DNA from: Planctomycetota bacterium
GTDB lineage: Bacteria > Planctomycetota > PUPC01 > DSUN01
NCBI GenBank assembly: GCA_016872875.1
Contig: VGYW01000061.1
Coordinates: forward strand, 1 to 27,759
Length of the DNA stretch: 27,759 nt
Reading direction: 5' to 3'
Shown: positions 7,730 to 14,692 of the stretch, in pieces
How the letters are laid out: each line of letters starts with the position of its first letter
Position numbering within the stretch: the stretch's first letter is position 1
Translations under genes and position numbers: made by a program
The notes under the pieces: generated by a model
Told to the model about the DNA's origin: nothing
Seen by the model: only the letters and a program-made list of their open reading frames with translations
The model's database searches: none

Positions 7730-7930
7730 TCCCGAAGGGAGCGTAGTGGGTAGCCGGCGGCTTCAGCCGCCGGATGCCGTCGCCGAAGCCCCGCAGTCCC
7801 GAAGGGACGGCAGAAGGGGACCCCACGCCACCCCGCCGCGGGGCCTCTGCCGTCCCTTTGGGGCTGATGCCGGGGTCGGCCCCGAGCCGGCGGCTGAAGC
7901 CGCCGGCTACCCACTGTTGTCCCTTCGGGA
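7730..7930. repeat. Large nested palindromic element (REP/BIME-like)
   Basis: The arms at 7730-7773 and 7887-7930 are inverted copies over 44 bases with about four mismatches. Each arm carries two smaller palindromes, TCCCGAAGGGA and CCGGCGGCTTCAGCCGCCGG, joined by GTAGTGGGTAG. Inside lies another inverted pair, AAGGGACGGCAGA (7802-7814) and TCTGCCGTCCCTT (7846-7858). The whole could fold into a roughly 200-base hairpin. It resembles clustered extragenic palindromes and separates the ATPase and kinase genes. Confidence 0.85.
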
Positions 7931-8045
7931 CTGACCAGAGCGGCGCGGGGAGCCCTTTGGCCCGTTTGTCGCGAGGCAGCATGCTAAGCGCCCCGTGGTG
8001 AAGCAGGCCGGGCGGCCACTGCGGACGCCCTGAAGAAAGGCTGAA

Positions 8046-8843
8046 GTGTCGAAGATACAGAAAGCCCTTGAGAAGGCGCGAGCCGAGCAGGCGCAGGACG
8101 CCCTCCCGCCCGCCGCCGAGCAGCCGGCGGCGCCAACCTACGTCGTGCGCCCCACCCAGACCGCGCAGGTGGACCCCCACATCGTGGCCTACCACCACCC
8201 CCATTCGCACCTGACGGAGAGCTTCCGGCGCGTGAAGGCCGTGCTGCGCGGCATCGCCGGAACCGACAGGCTCCGCACCATCACCATCACCAGCGCCGGC
8301 AAGGGCGAGGGGAAGAGCACCATGGCACTCAACCTCGCCATCGCCATGTCGCAGGACTTCGACACCAGGGTGTGCATGGTGGACGCCGACCTTCGGCGCC
8401 CGCGCCTCCACCGCCTCCTCGGCTTCACCCCCAAGCGCGGCCTGAGCGACATCCTGGGCGGCGAGGCGCTGCCAGAGGACGTGCTCATCAGCGACGCCGT
8501 GCCGCGCCTGAGCGTGCTGCCCGGCGGACGCTCCTCGCGCACCCCCTCCGAGATGCTCGGCTCGCCACGCATGAAGCAGCTCATCGAGGAACTCAAGAGC
8601 CGCTTCGACTTCATCCTCTTCGACACGCCCCCCGTCCTCACCGTGGCCGACGCCATCCTCCTCGGCCCCATGACCGACGGCGTGGTCCTCGTCATCCAGG
8701 CCGGAAAGGTCCGAAAGCGCCCAGTCGAGCGCGCAGTCGAACTCCTCCACAACTCCAAAGTCCTCGGCTTCGTCCTCAACCGCGGCGACATGGTCCTCTC
8801 CCACTACGGCTACCGCTACTACGACCGCGGCTACTACTACTGA
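8046..8843 (+). CDS. BY-type tyrosine autokinase for EPS synthesis (CpsD/CapB type)
   Basis: 265 residues. The N-terminus MSKIQKALEKARAEQ is typical of EPS-locus autokinases. It carries the P-loop SAGKGEGKST (83-92), the Walker A' VCMVDADLRRP (about 109-119) and Walker B FILFDTPP (about 189-196). The protein ends in a tyrosine cluster, YGYRYYDRGYYY, the autophosphorylation tail. BY-kinases work with a Wzz-like membrane activator, here the gene at 4688, and their phosphorylation cycle controls polymer length and export. The start is GTG, with AAAGG five bases upstream. The next gene follows after a heptamer hairpin. All catalytic motifs look intact. Confidence 0.93.
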   Translation: MSKIQKALEKARAEQAQDALPPAAEQPAAPTYVVRPTQTAQVDPHIVAYHHPHSHLTESFRRVKAVLRGIAGTDRLRTITITSAGKGEGKSTMALNLAIAMSQDFDTRVCMVDADLRRPRLHRLLGFTPKRGLSDILGGEALPEDVLISDAVPRLSVLPGGRSSRTPSEMLGSPRMKQLIEELKSRFDFILFDTPPVLTVADAILLGPMTDGVVLVIQAGKVRKRPVERAVELLHNSKVLGFVLNRGDMVLSHYGYRYYDRGYYY

Positions 8844-8848
8844 GGAGC

Positions 8849-8912
8849 ATTTCGGATTTCGGATTTCGGATGGCGGATTGAAATCCGGAATCTGAAATCC
8901 GAAATCCGAAAT
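8849..8912. repeat. Inverted heptamer arrays forming a 19-bp hairpin over a start codon
   Basis: ATTTCGGATTTCGGATTTC (8849-8867) pairs perfectly with bases 8894-8912, with a 26-base loop. The right arm ends in the AT of the dehydrogenase start codon (ATG 8911-8913). The arms are ATTTCGG and AAATCCG arrays facing each other. A terminator or a switch covering the start is possible. Confidence 0.85.
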
Positions 8913-10230
8913 GACGGCGAACCCCCACGAGACCGCTCTGCTAGGGAAGATCGCCTCCCACGAGGCGCGCCTGGCCATCCTGGGCCTCGGCTACGTGGGC
9001 CTCCCACTCGCCACAGAGTTCGCCCTCGCAGGCTTCCGCGTGTGCGGCATTGACCCCGACGCCCCAAGGGTGGAGAGCGTGAACCGGGGCGACTCCTACA
9101 TCGGGGACGTCAACTCCGCCGTCCTGGCCGGCGTCGTCGCCAAGCAGCTCCTCCGCGCGGCCACCGACCCCGCCGCCATCGGCGACTGCGATGCCGTGAT
9201 CATCTGCGTCCCGACCCCGCTGCGGAAGACGAAGGACCCCGACGTGTCGTTCATCGTGGACGCCGTCGGCCGCGTGCGCGCCCACGCGCGGGCGGGCCAG
9301 CTCGTGGTCCTCGAGAGCACCACCTATCCCGGCACCTGCGAGGAGCTCGTGGCACCCATGCTCGCCGAGAGCGGCCTGGAGGTCGGCGCCGACCTCTTCC
9401 TGGCCTTCTCCCCCGAGCGGGTGGACCCAGGCAACAAGCGCTTCACCACCCGCAACATCCCCAAGGTCGTCGGCGGCATCACCGAGGCCTCCACCCGCGT
9501 CGCCTCCGCGCTCTACGCGCAGATCATCGAGCGTGTCCACCCCGTCTCCTCCACCAAGGCCGCCGAGATGGTGAAGCTGCTCGAGAACACGTTCCGCAGC
9601 GTGAACATCGGCCTGATCAACGAGCTGGCGCTCATCTGCGACAGGATGGGGCTGGACGTCTGGGAGGTGATCGAGGCGGCCTCGACGAAGCCGTTCGGCT
9701 TCATGCCCTTCTACCCCGGCCCCGGCCTGGGCGGCCACTGCCTGCCCATTGACCCCATCTACCTGTCGTGGAAGGCGAAGCTGCTCGACGTTGAGGCGAG
9801 CTTCATAGACCTCGCGGCGAAGGTCAACGCGGCCATGCCGCGCCACGTGGTGGAGAAGATTGCCGCGGCGCTCAACGACGAGGCCAAACCCGTCCGCGGC
9901 GCCGGCATCCTGGTCCTCGGCGTGGCCTACAAGCGCGACGTCGCCGACGTCCGCGAGTCGCCCGCGCTCGACATCATCAAGCACCTCCTCGCGCGCGGCG
10001 CGACGGTGGCTTACAGCGACCCCCACGTGCCCAGGCTGCGTTACGATGGGCTGGACCTCGCGGCGGTGGAGCCGACGCCTGAGCGCCTCGCCGCCGCCGA
10101 CTGCGTCGCCATCGTGGCCAACCACTCGGCCTTCGACTACGCGGCCATCGTCCGCCACGCGCGCCTCGTCCTCGACACCCGCAACGCCACCAAGGGCCTC
10201 GCGGGCCAGGCGCGCGTTGTCAAGCTCTGA
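8911..10230 (+). CDS. wbpA: UDP-N-acetyl-sugar 6-dehydrogenase (WbpA/WecC type)
   Basis: 439 residues. It would oxidise UDP-GlcNAc (or a close relative) to the uronic acid, making an acidic sugar donor for the EPS. The NAD site is ILGLGYVGLPLATEFA near the N-terminus. The middle carries VLESTTYPGTCEEL, FSPERVDPGN and AAEMVKLLENTFRSVNIGLINELA. The catalytic Cys is in GGHCLPIDP (Cys277), and the C-terminal domain has LVLGVAYKRDVADVRESPAL. The N-terminal stretch LLGKIASHEARLAILGLGYVG resembles WbpA-type enzymes more than plain UDP-glucose dehydrogenases, but the exact substrate is inferred. The ATG sits at the end of a heptamer array with no clear ribosome binding site, and its first two bases lie in a 19-bp hairpin. 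Confidence 0.9.
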   Translation: MTANPHETALLGKIASHEARLAILGLGYVGLPLATEFALAGFRVCGIDPDAPRVESVNRGDSYIGDVNSAVLAGVVAKQLLRAATDPAAIGDCDAVIICVPTPLRKTKDPDVSFIVDAVGRVRAHARAGQLVVLESTTYPGTCEELVAPMLAESGLEVGADLFLAFSPERVDPGNKRFTTRNIPKVVGGITEASTRVASALYAQIIERVHPVSSTKAAEMVKLLENTFRSVNIGLINELALICDRMGLDVWEVIEAASTKPFGFMPFYPGPGLGGHCLPIDPIYLSWKAKLLDVEASFIDLAAKVNAAMPRHVVEKIAAALNDEAKPVRGAGILVLGVAYKRDVADVRESPALDIIKHLLARGATVAYSDPHVPRLRYDGLDLAAVEPTPERLAAADCVAIVANHSAFDYAAIVRHARLVLDTRNATKGLAGQARVVKL

Positions 10231-10240
10231 ACGGATTTGC

Positions 10241-10288
10241 GATTTTTGATTTTTGATTTTTGATTTGCCACTTTTGCCTTTTGACTTT
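10241..10288. repeat. Heptamer arrays (GATTTTT x3+ followed by TTTTGCC/TTTTGAC)
   Basis: Three and a half copies of GATTTTT (10241-10266) are followed by CTTTTGC and CTTTTGA units (10270-10288), so two variants of the same heptamer family lie side by side. They fill most of the 100-base gap between the dehydrogenase and the first epimerase. On the plus strand the first array carries TGA stops. Confidence 0.85.
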
Positions 10289-10330
10289 CCTCTCTGGATT
10301 GCCGGCAATCGAGGATCGAAGGGCATGGGC

Positions 10331-11284
10331 ATGGTTGAAGGCAAACGCATCTTCATTACCGGGGGAGCCGGCTTCATAGGCTCTGCTCTCGCCGGACGCC
10401 TCGTCGAGAGCAACCAGGTGGCCGTCTTCGACAACCTCTCGCGCGACTCGCTCCGCGACAAGCCGTTCGCCGGCCACCCGAACCTCCACCTCGTGGAGGG
10501 CGACGTGCTCGACCTCTCTGCCATCCGTGAGGCCATGCGCGGGGCCGACATCGTGGTCCACTGCGCGGCCATTGCGGGCATAGACACGGTCATCCGCAGC
10601 CCAGTGACCACGATGCGGGTGAACATGCTCGGCGCGGCAAACGTCCTCCAGGCCGCCGCCGAGCTCCCCCGCTGCGACCGCGTGGTCTGCTTCTCCACCA
10701 GCGAGGTCTTCGGAACCCACGCCTTCAACTCCGAGGAGAGCGACTCCACGAGCATCGGCAAGGTGGGCGAGGCACGCTGGACCTACGCCGTGAGCAAGCT
10801 GGCGACCGAGCACCTGGCCGACGCCTACTTCCAGGAGAAGGGGCTCCCCGTCACAACCGTCCGGCCATTCAACGTCTACGGCCCGGGCCAGGTGGGCGAG
10901 GGCGCACTGAAAACCTTCGTGCGGCGCGCCATACGCGGCGAGACCCTTGAGATCCACGGCGACGGCACCCAGGTGCGCGCCTGGTGCTACATTGATGACA
11001 TGGTGGACGGGTTGCTCCTGGCGATGGCCCACCCGCGGGCCGTCGGCGAGTCGTTCAACATCGGCAACCAGCGCGCCGTCGTCACCATCTACGGCCTCGC
11101 CAACACCGTCATCCGCGTCCTCGGCGCCAAGTCCAACATCATCTTCGTCCGCAAGGACTACGCGGACGTCGAGCTGCGCGTCCCCTCGGTCCGCAAGGCG
11201 CGCGACCTGCTCGGCTTCGAGGCGAAGGTGGACCTCGACGAAGGCATCCGCCGCACGGCCGACTACTACAGGGAGTTCCCCTGA
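10331..11284 (+). CDS. NAD-dependent epimerase/dehydratase (extended SDR), first of two
   Basis: 317 residues. Extended SDR: Rossmann motif [13 protein letters not shown] at the N-terminus, VVHCAAIAG, the active-site serine region [14 protein letters not shown] (Tyr152, Lys156) and [17 protein letters not shown]. The region [15 protein letters not shown] is the usual substrate-domain strand. It would epimerise, dehydrate or decarboxylate a nucleotide sugar, probably the product of the preceding dehydrogenase. UDP-glucuronate decarboxylase-like or C4-epimerase are both possible. ATG 10331 has GAAGGG seven bases upstream and was chosen over an in-frame ATG six bases earlier. The stop overlaps the next start (TGATG). 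Confidence 0.88.
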   Translation: MVEGKRIFITGGAGFIGSALAGRLVESNQVAVFDNLSRDSLRDKPFAGHPNLHLVEGDVLDLSAIREAMRGADIVVHCAAIAGIDTVIRSPVTTMRVNMLGAANVLQAAAELPRCDRVVCFSTSEVFGTHAFNSEESDSTSIGKVGEARWTYAVSKLATEHLADAYFQEKGLPVTTVRPFNVYGPGQVGEGALKTFVRRAIRGETLEIHGDGTQVRAWCYIDDMVDGLLLAMAHPRAVGESFNIGNQRAVVTIYGLANTVIRVLGAKSNIIFVRKDYADVELRVPSVRKARDLLGFEAKVDLDEGIRRTADYYREFP

Positions 11285-12138
11285 TGGGCGCTCCCGAGTG
11301 CTTCGTCGTCACCGGCGCCGCGGGCTTCGTGGGCGGGCGGGTGGCCGAGGCCCTGTCCGCCGTCGCCAGAGTCGTCGCCGTTGACCGCGAGCCATGCGGC
11401 GCGCGCGGCGCGGGAATGCAGACCCTTCAGGCCGACATCCGCCAGCCTTTGCCCCAGTGCGATATTCCACCAGGGGCCACCTTCTTCCATGCAGCAGCCT
11501 CGATGGACTCCGGGAAGCCAGACGAGCTCTGGGACGCGAACGTGACGGGCACCCGCAACGTCCTGGAGTGGGCGGCCAAGGCGCGGGCGAAGCACTTCAT
11601 CTTCACCTCCTCGGGCGGCGTATATGGCTACGCCAGGGACCGCTACCGCACGGAGCAGGAGGCCCTGAGCCCGATCGGCTACTACGGCCACACGAAGGCG
11701 CTCGGAGAGGCCCTCTGCCGGATGCATGCCGGCCTGTACGGGCTGGACGTGACGGTTCTCCGGCTCTACTTTCCCTACGGCCCAGGGCAGGAGTCGGGCA
11801 TCTTCGGGCGGATACGCCGCTCCCTCGAGCAGGGAACGCCGCTCACGATCAACCCCCGGGGCGCTCCGAAGATGAACCCCGTCCACGTCCAGGACGTCGT
11901 GGACGCGGTCCGCCTGTTGGTTCGGGAGCATGGCGGGGTGAGGACCTACAACCTGGCGGGGGACGACGTGGTGACGTTCCTCGACCTTGTTCGGCTCTTC
12001 GAGCGGCGGACAGGCCGCTCCGCCGTCGTCCGCCCCGGGGAGAAGGACGAAGGCGACCTGCTCGGGGACAACTCGCTCATCAAGCGCGACCTCGGCTGGG
12101 TGCCGCGGCACCGTGTCTGCGAAGCGATGATTGGATGA
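11284..12138 (+). CDS. NAD-dependent epimerase/dehydratase, second, with a C-terminus ended by a repeat
   Basis: 284 residues. Another extended SDR: VVTGAAGFVGGRVAEAL, FHAAASMDSG, HFIFTSSGGVYGYA, YGHTK (Tyr134, Lys138) and LRLYFPYGPGQESGIF. It starts at ATG 11284, overlapping the stop of the previous epimerase, with GGGAG eight bases upstream. The two SDRs probably act in sequence on one nucleotide sugar. The end is odd: after LGWVPRHRVCEA the protein stops at MIG, and the last codons and stop belong to the GGATGGGT repeat element that begins at about 12129. Relatives usually have another 15 or so residues forming a last helix, so the repeat appears to have cut the gene short. Confidence 0.85.
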   Translation: MGAPECFVVTGAAGFVGGRVAEALSAVARVVAVDREPCGARGAGMQTLQADIRQPLPQCDIPPGATFFHAAASMDSGKPDELWDANVTGTRNVLEWAAKARAKHFIFTSSGGVYGYARDRYRTEQEALSPIGYYGHTKALGEALCRMHAGLYGLDVTVLRLYFPYGPGQESGIFGRIRRSLEQGTPLTINPRGAPKMNPVHVQDVVDAVRLLVREHGGVRTYNLAGDDVVTFLDLVRLFERRTGRSAVVRPGEKDEGDLLGDNSLIKRDLGWVPRHRVCEAMIG

Positions 12139-12204
12139 ATGGATGAATGGATGGGTGGATGGGTGTCAGACAATCATCCATTCATCCACCCATCCAATCA
12201 TCCC
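12129..12204. repeat. GGATGGGT hairpin repeat element, copy 1
   Basis: The left half is GGATGAATGGATGGGTG-like and the right half CATCCATTCATCCACCC-like. GGATGGGTGGATG (12150-12162) pairs with CATCCACCCATCC (12183-12195), and GTGTCAGACAATC lies in the loop. Copy 2 is at 25976-26049, with a long identical core. It provides the stop codon of the second epimerase. Confidence 0.85.
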
Positions 12205-12210
12205 CTTTCA

Positions 12211-12229
12211 CTGCGGCCAGTGGCCGCAG
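12211..12229 (+). promoter_or_regulatory. Hairpin CTGCGGCCA/TGGCCGCAG before the GT4 gene
   Basis: A perfect 9-base inverted repeat with one central base (in practice an 8-bp stem and 3-base loop). It sits 13 bases before the TTG start and just upstream of the GGAG ribosome binding site. No U-tract follows, so a translation-level role is more likely than termination. Confidence 0.4.
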
Positions 12230-12242
12230 TGTGGAGTCGGGC

Positions 12243-13421
12243 TTGCGAGTGCTCTTCGTCAGCAGTTGGTATCCCCCCATCCGCTCCGGCTCGGCGCTCT
12301 GGGCCGAGGCCATGGTCAAGGCACTCCGGAAGCGCGGCAACGACGTCAGAGTGATCACCACGGACTGGAAGGGCAAGCCCACGGCAGATGCGCAAGACGA
12401 AGTGCTCTATCACCTGCCGGCCTGGGTGGTGCCCAAGAACAGGTTTCTCCTGGGACTCTCCATGGTTCCAGTCGCGTGGTCATACGCGAATCGCAGACGC
12501 ATGCTGGAGATCATACGCGACTTCAGGCCCGATGTCATCCATCAGGTGAACCACATCTTCGACACCGTGTTCCTGTCGGCCTACGCGGCGCGGGCGACGG
12601 GCACGCCCCTCGTCGGCACGATCACGACCCCCATCCAGTCGCTCTCCACCCTGCGGCAGGCCCTCATGCGCGCGCTCGATCGCTGGGTCGTCTTCAGGTT
12701 CGGGGTCCGGCACTGGCAGCGAGTCATCGCACCAGATTCGACCCACGTGCGTTACATCCTCGACACCTACCCCGAGGCGGTGAGGGGGCGTCTCATCACC
12801 CACATCCACAGCGGGGTCAGCGAGCGCATCCGCGCCGTCCCCGCGGAGCCAAAGGCCCCCTGGCCCTGCATCGTCTCGGTCGGACACGTTCACGAAATCC
12901 GCGACCCCACGAACCTCATCCGGGCCATGCCCGTCATCCTCAAGGCGTTCCCGGACGCGAAGCTCGACATCGCTGGCCGCGTGCAATTCCGGCGGCCCGC
13001 GGAGGAAGCTGAGCGGCTGGGGCTTGGGGCCTCGGTGCGGTTCCTGGGCGAGGTGCCCGTGGATGCGGTGCCCGGGCTGGTCTCGCGGGCGCACGTCTTC
13101 GCGGTGTTGCACCAGTGCCGCTACGCCGGCCTGAGCTCCACGGGTGTCGAGGCGATGTACTTCGGGACGCCCGTCGTCACCAACGCCCCGGCCGACGCCT
13201 ACGGCCCCGGCGTGCTGCGCGACGGCGAGCACGTGGTGCTGGTGGACGGGGCGGACGTTGGGCAGATCGCCGCCCGCATCGCCGCCCTCCTGGGCGACAA
13301 GGCGATGCGCGACCGCGTCGGGCGCGGCGGCAGGGACTTCGTGGCACAGCACCTGAGCTGGGGCCTCGTGGCCGAGCACCTCGAGGCCCTCTATCAGCAG
13401 GTGAGGAAGAGAGGTCCGTGA
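12243..13421 (+). CDS. GT4-family glycosyltransferase
   Basis: 392 residues. It begins RVLFVSSWYPPIRSGSALWAEAM, a typical GT4 first strand and glycine loop. Later come DVIHQVNHIFDTVFLSAY, ITHIHSGVSERI and CIVSVGHVHEIRDPTNLIRAM. The C-terminal donor half has RFLGEVPVDAVPGLVSRAHV and STGVEAMYFGTPVVTNAP (Glu of the EX7E-type motif). It would add one sugar to the lipid-linked repeat unit. The TTG at 12243 was chosen because GGAG lies six bases upstream and the protein then starts at the first strand; ATG 12147 lies inside the repeat element and GTG 12231 is possible. It overlaps the next gene (GTGATGG). Sugar specificity is unknown. Confidence 0.85.
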   Translation: MRVLFVSSWYPPIRSGSALWAEAMVKALRKRGNDVRVITTDWKGKPTADAQDEVLYHLPAWVVPKNRFLLGLSMVPVAWSYANRRRMLEIIRDFRPDVIHQVNHIFDTVFLSAYAARATGTPLVGTITTPIQSLSTLRQALMRALDRWVVFRFGVRHWQRVIAPDSTHVRYILDTYPEAVRGRLITHIHSGVSERIRAVPAEPKAPWPCIVSVGHVHEIRDPTNLIRAMPVILKAFPDAKLDIAGRVQFRRPAEEAERLGLGASVRFLGEVPVDAVPGLVSRAHVFAVLHQCRYAGLSSTGVEAMYFGTPVVTNAPADAYGPGVLRDGEHVVLVDGADVGQIAARIAALLGDKAMRDRVGRGGRDFVAQHLSWGLVAEHLEALYQQVRKRGP

Positions 13422-14692
13422 TGGCACGGGTCGCCATCGTCATCCCGAACTACGTGCTGCGGGGCCTCTTCGGGGACCCGACGGCGCCGCCGCTCGGCGC
13501 CGCACTCGTGGCCGCGGTCCTGAGGGAGGCCGGGCACGAGGTCTCCATGATTGACGCCGACGCCGAGGACCTCGCGCCTGGGCAAGTGCTGGAGAGGCTG
13601 GAGAGCCGGGCACCGGACGCGGTTGGGATTTCGTGCAACTACATCTCCAAGCACAACCCCACGCTGCTCCTCGCCCGCGAGATCAAGCAGCGGGTGAAGT
13701 GCCTCGTATTCGTCGGCGGCAACCACGCCTCCGCCGAGGCCGAAAACCTGCTCGCATCGAGCGGCGGAGCCATTGACGTGGTCCTGAGGGGCGAGGGGGA
13801 GCCCACAGCGCCTCTCTTGATGGGTTCCCTGGACCGTAAGGCGCCGCTGGACTCCCGAAGTCTCGAACCGCGGCACGTAGAGGCATTGGACCGGCTGCCG
13901 CTCCCGGCATACGACCTTCTGCCTATGGCCCGCTACACCCGCTTCGCGGTCCTCACCAGCAGGGGGTGTCCCTACGGGTGCTCGTTCTGCGCGTCGAACC
14001 TGGTGGCAGGGCCGCGCGTGCGCCTGAGAAGCCCGGAGTCGGTCGCGGAGGAGGTCCGCCTCCTCCGGGCTTGCTATGGCGAGCGGTTCCTCTGGCTTGC
14101 CGACGACACGTTCACGGCCGTGCCCCGTCACGCCCGCGCCATCGCCGCCGCCCTGGGCGGGCTCAGCCAGCCGGTCAAGTGGAGCTGCATGACCAGCACC
14201 ACGGCCCTCTCCCAGGCCCTCTTGGGGGCCATGCAGAAAGGTGGCTGCGAGTACGTTTCGATTGGGGTCGAGAGCACCCACCCCGACCACAAGCGGTTCA
14301 TGGGCAAGCCGGTCTCTGATGAAGGCGTCTTCGAAGCGGTCCGCCTCATCCGGGACGCCGGGATGCGGGTCTACGCCTTCTTCATCATCGGGTTCCCAGG
14401 GGAGACCTGGGACGCCGTTCACCACCGGGTGCGGCTCATCGAGCGTGCGCGCTTCGACGGCGTGGCGGTCAACCTGCTCATCCCCTTGCCGGGGACCGAG
14501 CTTTGGGACATGCTGGTGAGGTCTGGCGCGCTCGATCCGGCGGCTCTTGACCGCGACCGCCTGTTCGCGCGATTCCCCAGCGAGGAGCTCTTGGCTAACA
14601 CGGCGCGGCTGGTCTCCAACTGGACCCAGTTGTCGGCTCAAGAGCTTCTGGACGCCTGCGCCCAATGCCGCGCCGCGGCGCAGAGCGAATAG
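13421..14692 (+). CDS. B12-binding-domain radical SAM enzyme
   Basis: 423 residues. The N-terminal third is a cobalamin-binding-like Rossmann domain (PPLGAALVAAVLREAGHEVSM, CLVFVGGNHASAEAENLL, VVLRGEGE). The radical SAM cluster motif follows as CPYGCSFC (Cys183, Cys187, Cys190). After it come FLWLADDTFT, EYVSIGVEST and FFIIGFPGETWDA. Enzymes of this class methylate unactivated carbons or rearrange substrates; here a methylation of a sugar or lipid carrier is plausible but not shown. The B12 domain lacks an obvious DXHXXG motif (the region reads DADAEDL), so cobalamin may not be bound through a His ligand. ATG 13421 has GAGAGG six bases upstream and overlaps the previous stop. Confidence 0.88.
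   Translation: MARVAIVIPNYVLRGLFGDPTAPPLGAALVAAVLREAGHEVSMIDADAEDLAPGQVLERLESRAPDAVGISCNYISKHNPTLLLAREIKQRVKCLVFVGGNHASAEAENLLASSGGAIDVVLRGEGEPTAPLLMGSLDRKAPLDSRSLEPRHVEALDRLPLPAYDLLPMARYTRFAVLTSRGCPYGCSFCASNLVAGPRVRLRSPESVAEEVRLLRACYGERFLWLADDTFTAVPRHARAIAAALGGLSQPVKWSCMTSTTALSQALLGAMQKGGCEYVSIGVESTHPDHKRFMGKPVSDEGVFEAVRLIRDAGMRVYAFFIIGFPGETWDAVHHRVRLIERARFDGVAVNLLIPLPGTELWDMLVRSGALDPAALDRDRLFARFPSEELLANTARLVSNWTQLSAQELLDACAQCRAAAQSE

Noticed and set aside
7957..7973. GG-N10-GC spacing upstream of the kinase gene as a second sigma54 promoter
   Set aside because: The -12 part reads GTCGC instead of TTGC and the -24 part lacks CACG, so the match is too weak.
8941..10761. Long leftward open frame opposite the dehydrogenase and epimerase genes
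   Set aside because: It is an antisense shadow of GC-rich coding DNA; the plus-strand frames have clear family motifs.
12147..12242. ATG 12147 as start of the second GT4 gene
   Set aside because: It lies inside the GGATGGGT repeat and would add about 30 residues of repeat-encoded sequence before the first strand; TTG 12243 has a GGAG ribosome binding site.
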